Shown: piece after piece, positions 45,875 to 56,007 of the stretch | Layout of the letters: every line of letters starts with the position of its first letter | Numbering within the stretch: the stretch's first letter is position 1 | Source: Atkinsonella hypoxylon | Lineage: Eukaryota; Ascomycota; Sordariomycetes; Hypocreales; Clavicipitaceae | NCBI GenBank assembly: GCA_000729835.1 | Contig: JFHB01000199.1 | Location: 1 to 56,007, forward strand | Direction: 5' to 3' | DNA: 56,007 bases | Position numbers and translations under genes: made by a program | Notes under the pieces: generated by a model | Seen by the model: the letters and a program-made list of their open reading frames with translations, nothing else | The model's database searches: none | What the model was told of the DNA's origin: nothing

Positions 45875-47412
45875 CTATTCTGCTTCTGCAGAAGCAGCTT
45901 TCCTCTTCACCAGCCGCACCCATCTCCTCCTCCTCCAATCCCCCCTCCTTCCCGTTCCATCTTCGCCCTCCTCCCAGCTTAACAGCCTCTGAGCCATATC
46001 CTTCTGCTTCACCGGCTCGGGAGTGTCAATCACGCCAGTCCTATCCTCCTTGTCACTCCAGATATCGTATACCCACCGTTCGCCTTCTGTCTCGACTTCG
46101 ACGCCAGTGATGATGCGCTCCTCCACCCACTCGCGACTCCAGAGGTCTAGAGCCCATTTTTTTTCACTCCATTCCCATGCACTCGGTGGGAGGACGTCCT
46201 CAAAGAACCGTGTCCCCTTGGGTCGATCCCCCGTTATGCGGGCTTGAGACAAGGGGTCATACGGGTTGGGAGAGAAGACCCATGGTTCCCATTCGCCAGC
46301 GGGTGACTTGCGCTGGAGCTCAAAGATCTCGACCTCTCTCGTCTCCGGCGCGGAGTCAAGGATCACGTCTTCTGCGATCCAGTTCTCCAGCCAGACTTTT
46401 GCAATGGACTCCTGCACGCTGGCCTGCTTAGTGCGTGCTTCATGAAGGAATTTATTAATAGTCGGGTGGCAAAGTATGACTGGTGTCCATGACGCGACGA
46501 GGAGGATGATTCGCCAGGGAAGCATGTGCGCCGCAAGCATCATGACAATGCCGCCAAAGAAGGCGAACAGGAACACCGTTGACGAGAGAGCCTCATTGCT
46601 GAAATTGGCAAGGGGCACGAGCAGCTCGACCACTTTATCGTATGCGTTGCTGAAATCTCCCATTTGGTTCTGCAAGTCGCGCGCATTGCGGATGAAATCT
46701 ATGCTGAGCTCCTTTGCGGGCTTCGGCGTCGCAGCAGGGGCTAGCGGCGGTCCGGATGGTGAATAGCCGATACTCTGTTCGCTTGATAATGTGCCCTTGG
46801 GTGGTGCTGGATGCCTGGCTATGAACCCGGGGATAAGTATGCCGAAGACGAGGAAGGCGATGGGCAGAACAGACAGCAAGTACGGATCAAGGCAGACAAA
46901 TGTCAAGATGGCGAGGTAGGAGACTGTGTGCGACGTCGTCTGCCAGGAGAGGAGAGCCTCCACCTTGTCCTGGAAGCGGAAAACGACGCCGATGCGGGAG
47001 TTGAATCGTCGAAAGTTCTGGGACATGATGGTCAGGTTGAAGTTTGGTCGCTCGAATGGATTGGGCGCATCTTCGCCGGCGGCTTGTTCTGAGCCATCAA
47101 TCGGGATGACTTGTTGGAGAAGCCTGCAGGGAGGGGCTCATCATCAGCCTCCATGATTTCCCATGTCGTCAATTATCTACCATGGATTAGGATATTTTGC
47201 AACTTATCAATGATGTCTTACTTCTCTACAAGCCTGTCTTGAATTGACGCCTTCTCCCGCAACGTTGAGAGTCCTCGCCATCCTTTCTTTTGTGATGCTG
47301 GTGATTTTCTTTGTTTTGCATGGTTCTTGGAGTTTTGGCTCGGCTGCGAGCTGTCATCCGCAACGATCGCGTCCTCTGCTGACGCAATCACTTCTGCCGC
47401 AAAATCATCCAT
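45875..47412 (-). CDS. Pex23-family peroxisomal membrane protein, 479 aa
   Basis: Integral membrane peroxin of the Pex23/24/28/29 group, which controls peroxisome number and ER-peroxisome contact. Exon 1 is 47412-47222 and exon 2 is 47123-45875; the 98-bp intron (GTAAGA to CCTGCAG) completes Lys64, and the joined frame is 480 codons. The signature NPFERPNFNLTIMSQNFRRFNSR marks the start of the conserved region, followed by two hydrophobic blocks (about 130-166 and 245-283), each long enough for a hairpin. The C-terminal half is a dysferlin (DysF) domain with the typical Trp-rich repeats: VWLENWI, GEWEPWVFSPNPYDP and WEWSEKKWALDLWSREW. The N-terminal 60 residues are polar. Which paralogue it is cannot be decided without a tree. 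Confidence 0.9.
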
Positions 47413-49628
47413 GAGTCCTAATAGAAGCGTTGTGTCGAGCGCTTACTCTCCCTGTAGCATTTTGCATTCCACGAGAGGGGAATGCAGTCGTGGTGGTGAA
47501 ATTCTTCGCGATGACGACGGGACAACTGACGGTCTGCTCGTCGGCGTGATATGCCAGGACCGAAGCTCGGCTGCCATGTGACAGACAACCAGCTGGGGAG
47601 ACAGGTGAAGCCGCCACTAGGAAAAAAGTTCCCCCCAACTTGGAGGGGCTACCCTACAGAACACACGGATTCTAGAAATACATTGACGCTTTATTCGGCA
47701 AGGGCCGTCAAATGTGTACATGAACACCGGGCAATACAGCTGATTGTGCGAGTAATAACCCGTGTCTCGGCAGCCAGGTTTGGAATGTGCTAATCTAAGC
47801 AGACCTCAACTTTTATATAGATTTACAAACACACAGAGTGGACACAGCGGTTGACTCGAAGGTGACAGCAGGGCAAACCTGCAACTGTAGGTAGCACTAC
47901 TCATGGGTACTGTTATTGAGGTCAACTGGTATCTACAAGAATTGACGTGCTGTGGCTTCGGCACCGATGTGTTGACAAGCGGAGGTGCTTCTTCCAGCTT
48001 TGGCCTGAACTGGCTCTAGTGGCTGGATGAGGAAGGAAGGGTTGACGCAGGGGACGAATTGGTATCAAGGCTCCCCGGCTAATACTACTTGTTTGATGCT
48101 ACTGGGCTTGCCAGACCCATCTAGGTATCTAGACGTCTGGGGGATTTTTGCATCGAGACCTGGCCATTGCTCCGCCGCTAGCTGTGATATCCTAAATAAA
48201 AAGTCCTCCACTTGCTGGGTACCTATGACAGCCAGTGCCAACCGGCTGGCCCTCACTGTACAGTCCGCTTTGTGCCGTGAGACCACTTCTTTAATATGAA
48301 CATGTGCAGCGATCGAGCGCACCCCTTCAATCAAGATCGACAGTGTCAATTCAACGTGGCATCTTCCTTTTTTTTTTTTTTTTTTTGGCAGCTCGGGGAC
48401 CGTGCACTTAGTAATCTAAGAATGCAACCTTGCTCGCCCCTTTTACTGTTCTCAATCATTGTTAACTGCCGATATATCAAGGAATGACGAGGAAGTATTG
48501 TTGATGTTGTCACCAGGTCCCTGTGCTTGTGATTGCTGTTGCCGTCGCTGTGTACTTTGTCTGATCAGTGTGTGTGTGTGTGTGTGTGGTGGCAAGTGGG
48601 CTTGCAGGTCTTACCTGCCAGGCACCTGACTTTAAATGAGGATCATAACCCAAAACCCCCATTTCAAAAAAAAAATTTTAAACAAGGTTACATTGATCAT
48701 TTTTAGGTAACAAATCGGAACTCCTGATTGAACAGATAGTCGAGTCCCTTTGGCACTTCATGATTTATAAATAAAATTATATCATGTAAATGGAGGTTGC
48801 TTGGTCTATATTCGTAAGTCGTTATATCTCATTAATTAAAAAGTCAGGCGGTGGGCTGGCTACCTCGAGCTAGCTCGTGGCTGGCCATTTACAGAGCTCC
48901 ACTCTGCCCACTCCCTCACTTCAATTTACGGGCTGCTACCACTCCGTATCCCTCCTCGCTTTGTAAAAACAGTCAACGATAACTTCGATTTCCGCCCATT
49001 CGCCGCCTGAACTTCCTTCCTTTCTGTCCAGCAGATCGACTCTCCCCGATACTCTCAATCCAAGTCGGACTGGAACCTTCATTCTTACCTGGGGTGTTTA
49101 GAATTTGCCTGCGGCTTTAACTCCTGTCTATGTCCCAGGTTTCGCAGGGCACCTGCCTCGAATTACGACTGTTCTCTCGCGAAAATCCCCTGTTCGGAAT
49201 GAGGTAGCGTTTCGAATGAACTCAGCTCCCTGACCGGACTGAGGCCGCTTTATAGCGACAAAGTGTCAATAAGAGCCTTACATCACTCCTGTCACAAGAA
49301 GCACGACTTCACTCGCCACGTCGACGTGAGCCGGCTCTGCACCACATAACCCTTAACGTGCAAGGCACCTGCTAGGGCTCGACCAGAATATTCTTCTAGT
49401 CGACTGTAAGTTTGAGAACTTCTGTGCCCCTTTCTTGTGGGAGCAGCGGTCGCATCTTTCTGGATAGGCATCCCAGAGCACGACTTTCCCTTCGCAATGA
49501 TGAACCTCTCCTAGTGGCAGTCACACTAACTTTGGGTCGTTGGCGGTTTCTGCAGACGGGATACTACCGGCTTCGAGAAACCGATTTTCTCGACTTCAAA
49601 CATTGACAGCTCGAAACAGAACGCTCAA
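47413..49628. promoter_or_regulatory. Divergent region between peroxin gene and pom1
   Basis: 2.2 kb between two outward-facing genes. It contains a (GT)n microsatellite (48568-48588), a T run at about 48368-48386 and a long leader before pom1. A minus-strand open frame of 94 codons (48065-48349) has plausible protein composition but no ATG and no family; it is noted, not called. Confidence 0.55.
48568..48588. repeat. (GT)n microsatellite
   Basis: About ten uninterrupted GT units in the divergent region upstream of pom1. Confidence 0.95.
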
Positions 49629-52600
49629 ATGCTGTCCACTTCCTCATCAGCCAACTTCTCCCAACTTCCCCTCAAGCGAAATGGCGATACTGGGCACTCA
49701 AACCAATCGACGGAGTCCTTTGATTTTCTGCCTTCTGTCAGTTTCGACGATTTACATACAAGCATCGAGTCTGCGTCCACGGATTTAAGGCTTACGCACT
49801 TTCCTTCACACAACAGAGAAGGCAGCATTCTTGACGCTGAGGGTATGACGAAGAAGAAGCTGCCCGAAAGACCTGCTATGTCGCAAAACACAACCTCAAC
49901 ACGTGGAGCTATTCCACATCCGCCTCCAGCATCAAGAGCTGGACGGTCGGGATCAATACTGCGACCACCAAGTACCTCTAGTCGACAGACAAGCATGTCA
50001 TCACTCACGTCCTCTTCATCTGGTACAGTGGATGCCACTAATGTCCCAGCAGTCGTGCGCAACCGGCGACAGAGTCATTATCCCCCCATATCAAATCCCG
50101 CTGTCTTAAAAGCACCTCGGAAATCGATTGGCCCGGGCCTCGTCTCCGACTCTGAAATTGGGGCACGGAATGCTCATGCCGGGCGAGCCAGCCTTTTGTG
50201 TGATAAAGGCGCGCCTCGTGACTCGCTCAGGCAATCTACAGACAGTGCCGCCTCTGAATCAATACACAATTTGCCAAGCTCGCGAGCTACGAAAGCAAAA
50301 TCGGTTCAACCTCCACCAAGAGTGAGCCAAGCGCATTTACTCGGGGCTTCCAATCTGACTCCGGAACAAAATCGGTTCTCGACCTTGGCTCCAAGGTCTC
50401 CGCGCGTAGGAGGGAAAAGTGGGACTCCTTCATCTGGCAAACGCATGTCCATAATGCCTGGCAGTCACGCAACTGGGTTGGGTGCTCGGACGATTAGTCC
50501 TACCGATACCAGGAGAATGAAACGCCTGTCAACAATGCCGCAGTCTCAGAGCTTGAGTCTGCTTGCCGATGCGCCGCCACCTCCGCCACCAGTTTCGTTG
50601 GACCTTAGAGATGAATCCCGATCCCCTTCTATGGTGCCACGAATAGCGTCCTTGACACCTTCTTCCGCTCGAACTACGCCTGAAGTCAGCAATAGAAAGT
50701 CTTACAGCTCAGGGCTCTCAACAGGATCAACAGCAAGCTTTAATACTGTGAGATCGTCGACTGGATCAATCCAACCTCGTCTTCAATCATCATCGTCAGC
50801 CTCTCGGCTGCCTGCGCCCAAGAACGCAAGTACTCATAATAATGTGCAAGGCGGCGACGACGAAGATGTCCCTCCTGTTCCAGCAATACCCAAAGCATAT
50901 GAGTCTCCAAAAGAAGTGTCTACGGAGACATATTTTGTGGAAATGAAGAAGCCTCAACTGGCATCTGTCGACACAACGAGCGTCCACACCAACTCGACTG
51001 GCAGTATGACGATGACTGTGCTCCCAGAACCAACCAAAGCCCAGTATAGGTCTAATGTCAGAAAGAGTTCCTATGCTGGCACTACCACTACGGAGAAAGA
51101 GAAGGGCAAGCAGGGCAAGAAACATCTTGAACCATTAAGTTTACCGCCGTTAAATATCGGCCCATTGAATTTCCCCACTGCTCCAAAAACAAGTGGCAAA
51201 AGTATTGCTACGAACCAGCGCGGTCTTAGCCCACCACCCTCACGACAACTGTTCAAGACCCCATCAACTCCTATGACAGCCTCTAAGAGCTCTTTCTTTT
51301 CCAAGAATCAGTATCATGATACGGTAGAACTTCCATCCCTTCGAAGCAGCACGTCCATCCACCACGTTCGTCGCGTCACGCCAACTCCTCCCGACGGAAA
51401 TTCGTCAGAGTCGTCGTTGACGAGCTTCTTGGAACCTTTGCCAAAGTCAAGTATCTCACCTTATCTATCATCTTCTTTACCTAAAGGTGGTTTCGAGCCT
51501 GGCCCTTTAAAAAGATCCAAAACAGGGGGCGATTACAGTACCATCACAGGCAATTTCTTCGATGATAACACTCATGAAGAGCCGGCTGACTCTCAAGATT
51601 CGCACAAGTTGAAGCCCGTACCCAAGTCGCCCCCACCCGAGCCCCGGGGAACAGACGCTTCAGAACCTCGAAGTCCTTCTTCCAAGACGTCTCTGCGAAG
51701 AAGACTCAGCCTTTCATGGAAGCGGGAAAAATCCAAAGGCTCTGCTGATACTGCTGACAGGACCGCTGCTGCCCCCTCGTTGCCCCAGGCTAAACCAGAT
51801 GCTATGCCACCACCACGTATTCCCGTTTCGGCATCTGCAACGGCGGGTGGCTTCACCTCTGTCAAACCCTTGCAGATCAGTTCTGCGATAGCATCGAACT
51901 CAAATGGAGCCTCTCTTGGGACACGAAGGCGCAAGAGCTCAGCAGCAAGCCTTACAAGTTATGCTGTCCGCGACCGTATCAAAGAGACGTGGAATAGCCA
52001 AAAAGAAAGCTTTGATTCCGCTACAATGCCATCGACAAGAAGCGTCAGTGGAGGAGGAAAGAAGGACGTCAAATCTAAAGCATCGTCCAACGTACTCCAG
52101 ATCGTTAGCTCTTGGACCGCCGAGCTGGATAAAGATGACAAGAGCGCTGAAGAAGAGATGCGTAAATTAGGTTCTAGGCGGAAAGAAACCGAAATTGCTG
52201 GCAAAGCCTTGGATGCTCTGAAGAAGAGGGCGACTCCCAAAGAGCGCGTCAGTCCGCAAGAGGCTATTCGCATTGCTATGCTGAACATTTATGAGCGAGG
52301 CGAAATCATCGACTACAACGATGTTTACTTCTGCGGAACTCAGAATGCTCGCAAAGTTGTTGGTAATTTGCAGTCCGACGCACCCAACTTCGGTTATGAC
52401 GACGAAAGGGGCGATTACACCATTGTGCCAGGTGATCACCTCTCATACAGGTACGAAATCGTTGATATCCTTGGTAAGGGAAGCTTTGGACAGGTTGTGA
52501 GATGCATTGACCACAAATCTGGTACTCTGGTTGCCGTAAAGATTATCAGAAACAAGAAGCGGTTTCACCAGCAGGCACTTGTTGAGGTCAACATCTTACA

Positions 52601-53764
52601 AAAACTTCGTGAATGGGTAAGTTTATGTTCGGCGCGCAACGACCTTTTGCCGAAAGATGCGTCTAACTTGCCAAATTTTAGGACCCCAAAAACAAACATA
52701 GCATGGTCAACTTCACACAGAGCTTTTACTTTCGTGGGCATCTTTGCATATCGACTGAACTACTTGATATGAATCTGTACGAGTTCATTAAGGCACACTC
52801 CTTCCGAGGGTTCTCTTTAAAAATTATCAGAAGATTTACGAAGCAGATACTGGCATCTCTGGTTCTGCTCAAGCAGCGCAAAGTCATTCACTGCGATCTC
52901 AAACCAGAAAATATTCTCCTCAGACATCCACTTCACTCGGAAATCAAGGTCATCGACTTCGGATCCAGTTGTTTTGAAAATGAGAAAGTCTACACGTACA
53001 TCCAATCGAGGTTTTATCGATCGCCAGAGGTCATTTTGGGTATGACCTACGGCATGCCCATCGACATGTGGAGTGTCGGATGCATTTTGGCCGAGCTTTA
53101 CACAGGCGTTCCAATCTTCCCTGGTGAAAATGAGCAGGAGCAGCTTGCATGTATCATGGAAGTGTTCGGCCCCCCAGAAAAGCATCTTATCGAGAAAAGC
53201 ACGAGGAAGAAGCTCTTCTTTGATTCGATGGGTAAGCCCAGGTTGACTGTGTCTTCGAAAGGACGAAGACGTCGCCCCTCATCCAAGACATTACAGCAAG
53301 TCTTAAAGTGCGATGATGAGATTTTCCTGGACTTTGTTGCTCGCTGTCTGCGGTGGGATCCTGAAAGACGTTTACGACCCGAGGATGCTGTTCGCCACGA
53401 GTTTATTACCGGCCAGAAGGCCACTATAGCTATACCCAGAATATCGGCGCGCGATCCCTCGCCGTCGAAGCGCGCAACCCCTTTGACAGCACCTCGACCG
53501 CTTCCGGAGCCGCCTAGTACTGTGGCAAAAAGTGCTATCAATCCTGTGCGAACTGGTATCAGTCCTCACAAACCAGTCTCGGGTACGTCACGAAGAATTT
53601 CGGGAGCTACAGCAGCCACAGCCGCCAGCATCAATAGACGAACAAGTGCTGGCGGGTCCATCAGCAGCGTTAGCAGCCTGCCTCGCGCAGCTGGTCGAAC
53701 AGCCAGTGGAAAGCAAGACCTTGCGGCTGCTGGCGCTTCCGCGGCCATGAGCCGCAGAGCATAA
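49629..53764 (+). CDS. pom1: DYRK-family polarity kinase Pom1, 1,356 aa
   Basis: Dual-specificity tyrosine-regulated kinase; fission-yeast Pom1 forms cortical gradients that set division timing and site. Exon 1 is 49629-52616 and exon 2 is 52682-53764, with a 65-bp intron (GTAAGT to TTTTAG) inside the kinase domain; the joined frame is 1,357 codons. Residues 1-850 are disordered, rich in Ser/Pro and basic residues, consistent with membrane binding controlled by phosphorylation. The DYRK-homology box is YNDVYFCGTQNARK. The kinase domain starts near 942 with GKGSFGQV, then VAVK (Lys971), HCDLKPEN (catalytic Asp1068), DFGSSC (Asp1088) and the activation loop YTY (1100-1102), whose second tyrosine is the DYRK autophosphorylation site. 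The C-terminal extension is again Ser/Ala-rich. The start is the first ATG of a long open frame. Confidence 0.93.
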
Positions 53765-56007
53765 TCCAAAATTTCCTGGTAACGGTACAAAGTATACGTT
53801 ACCGACCTGCTGATTTGAGGTTGTGGCATAAATACCTCCCTGGGTGCCTAGGTACATACTTGGAGAAATGCTTGACCTTATCGGTGCCATTACGTCGTGA
53901 ATTCTGGAGCTAAGCTGCAGCTTCATTGCGTATTTCTAACAACAAATGACACACGCGTTGAATGACGGGGAGTCCGGAACATATCACGGCGTCGACTGTC
54001 GTACGTATCTCTTACTTTTTTTTGTTTTTTTTTGTTCCACTTCTTTCCGGCTTATACCACTAAGAAGGAGGGTAATGGCAGTATCATGGAAGCACGAATT
54101 CACGTCGCACTCTTAAATATAGTCAATTTAGCAAAGCGAGAAGGGGGATGCGAAGGTGGACACGAGTGAAAGAAGAAGCATTTTTCACGGGGCAGTTTAA
54201 TGATATACTGGAGGAAAGTTGACTGGATTCTGCTGGACGCACCTCTCTTCCCTCTTTTTAGAGGACATGTACACTATTCATGAAGGAACTGAAATGAATA
54301 ACCTTGACAGGGCATGCGAAACGCGGGCGCCTGGATATGAAGTGGCGAGACGAGTGAAGGAATTTCCGCTGTGACTTGCTGGGGCAAAAGCACAACAGCT
54401 TGAACGCACGACAGAAGGACTCAGTGTCGGGGCTATGTACCTAGCTAGTAAATAATGTGTAGAAAGAGGAAATCGAAGGGGATCTGATAGATGCGTGAAT
54501 GATGTTTGGCAGAGTCTCAAAAAGAAACAAGTTGAGGCCTCCGGCTCTGCTCTTGGGCGTTGGGAAATGTGGCATCACAACCGGCTGTTCATTCTTGAAG
54601 CCACATTGTGTGTGAGAGAGCTGGACTTGCAGGCCAGCTTAGTGGCTGGCTGATGTGCGGTCAGACAAAGGCTGATCGGTCGGTACCATCTGCAGAGTTA
54701 CCAAGCCGAATACAAAAAGAAAAGAAAGGAAAAGGACAGGCAGAGTTGACTTATGCCGGACTCAGTTGGGAAGATTGAAAGGGACGGACCGGACTTCACA
54801 TCGGGGCGGTTAAGCAAGTGGCTATTTTGGGAACAAGTCTGGTGTTAAACATGGATTACGTTACCGATCACCATACGGTATAACCCATGACGCAGTCAGA
54901 ATAGGCTGCAGCTGGTCTCTGCATACTCTGTGTATCATTAAGATCGGCTTGCATTTGTTTCGTTTCATCGTGTCTCGGTTCACACCTTTTGATCTGGGGA
55001 CCCATCGGAGGCCACAACGACCCCTGGTGAATGGGGCTGTCATGCGGAGAAGAGCTGTGGGAGCTGTGGGAGCTATGGGAGGGGTTTGCGATTGCTTACT
55101 TGCTTGGGAGGAGGGGGGTGTGTGCACATCTGTCTGGTCTGGCGCTTTCTCTTTACGCCGGAAGAGATGTCTTTGTCATGGTTGTGTAATATGAATGAAT
55201 GAGAAAGATGAAGATAGAAACAGCAGGTTCCGCCCGAGTTGCCTTCGCGGGGGGGGGCCCAGTCGGACGTTTGCTTGGTGAAGTTGATGCCGAGCAGACG
55301 ATATTCTTGCGAAAGGGGCGCCTTTTCGGTGGTCGGCGGCCCTGGGGAGGGGCGGTTCCAGATAAGCTGATTAGATGAACACTGCTAGGATGGACAGCCA
55401 TGCCATGTGTGAAAAAGAAGCAGAACCCGGGGGGGGGGGACGGCGGGTCAAACGGGGTCAAACGGGGTCAAACGTGGCCAAGTGACCCAAAGCAAGGGGC
55501 CGTGAAGAAAAAAAAAAAAGAAAACTCAAAAGCGTGCACCATCGTCTTTTCGGGGCAAGAAGCGCTGCAGGAGCTTTCCTGATATAGAACGCTGGGATTT
55601 CGTGGGTGGACAGGAAGGAAGTGCGAGGTGGAGAAGGAAGGTGCGTTGACGGGCGGATTTAAGATTTAATATGCACGGAACGCATGGCAGAAGGCAAGAC
55701 CAGACCTGTAGACGCACGGCCGGGCCAGGCAGGTTTTGATGGAATGTTTGGACCGGAGCCCAGAGTCGCCGTGGAGCTGAGCAGACAGCTGGCCCTGAGC
55801 GAGAGAGAAACTATGATTAAGAGAAAAAAAAAAAATGCTTCTGGACGAGCGAAGCCAAAAGCGCTGGCCATCAATCTGCTGCCGATGGTTGCCAACCACC
55901 TAATGCAGCCTCCGCCGGCGATTCCGGCGCGGATGACGGGTTACGGACGGAGCGGGGCACATTCCACTTTGTCTGGTGGCTCTTTTTTGGGGGAGGGGAG
56001 GGGGGGG
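53765..56007. other. Right flank of the window, no gene seen
   Basis: 2.2 kb after the pom1 stop. The first few hundred bases should be 3' UTR. The rest has G-rich and A-rich runs, a short tandem repeat (55445-55473) and short open frames on both strands without domains or good start context. It may be the promoter side of a gene beyond the window. Confidence 0.6.
55445..55473. repeat. Three tandem GGGGTCAAAC units
   Basis: Three near-perfect 10-bp units in a row (the first lacks one G), in the intergenic right flank, next to a G-rich run. Confidence 0.9.

Noticed and set aside
48065..48349. 94-codon minus-strand open frame upstream of pom1
   Set aside because: Protein-like composition, but no ATG, no splice partner found and no family recognised.
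1..56007. CRISPR array, tRNA or rRNA genes
   Set aside because: No regularly spaced repeats with unique spacers, no convincing B-box in a cloverleaf context and no rRNA-like sequence were found by eye; the DNA is nuclear fungal.

Overview
The window is genomic DNA of a filamentous ascomycete (Pezizomycotina). This rests on short GT-AG introns (58-113 bp), gene families typical of moulds (a very large NRPS, Pom1-type DYRK kinase, SIN Cdc14, a Pex23-family peroxin) and transition-only divergence between tandem repeats that resembles RIP. The intergenic CTAGGTAGG-type tracts and the gene content suggest Sordariomycetes, perhaps Hypocreales; that placement is an inference.

Left third (1-21.3 kb): a secondary-metabolism locus. 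A complete six-exon cytochrome P450 (minus strand, 35-1889) and a single-exon 5,782-residue NRPS (plus strand, 3936-21284) are transcribed away from a shared 2-kb region. That region carries a MITE with perfect 27-bp terminal inverted repeats and TA duplications, ending 185 bp before the NRPS start, plus a second degenerate inverted-repeat element. The NRPS reads A-T-C-A-T-C-T-C-T-C-A-T-C-A-T-C-T: four adenylation domains, six condensation domains and seven carriers. The last carrier has lost its phosphopantetheine serine, there is no thioesterase or reductase, and the last C domain has an SHxxxDG motif. The P450 has an altered I-helix (AGSENAS). The P450 lies at the window edge, so the cluster may continue to the left; to the right it gives way to housekeeping genes.

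Middle (21.9-34.9 kb): a conserved protein of unknown function (one intron), the complex I assembly factor NDUFAF2/mimitin, a calponin-homology protein with a long charged helix, a TPR-MYND-SET protein and a 6-phosphogluconolactonase. A 3.4-kb gene-poor, fairly AT-rich stretch follows (34.9-38.3 kb), with a probable membrane-protein gene relic and a 148-bp tandem repeat.

Right third (38.3-56.0 kb): a secreted trypsin-fold protein whose catalytic His and Ser are both replaced, a cysteine-rich single-pass membrane protein (start and frame resolved here by a 67-bp intron), SIN component Cdc14, geranylgeranyl diphosphate synthase, a Pex23-family peroxisomal membrane protein and the polarity kinase Pom1. 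The last 2.2 kb hold no gene I can support.

Most genes are independent housekeeping units in convergent or divergent pairs. The only clear functional partnership is NRPS plus P450: peptide assembly followed by oxidative tailoring. No rRNA, tRNA or CRISPR array was seen.
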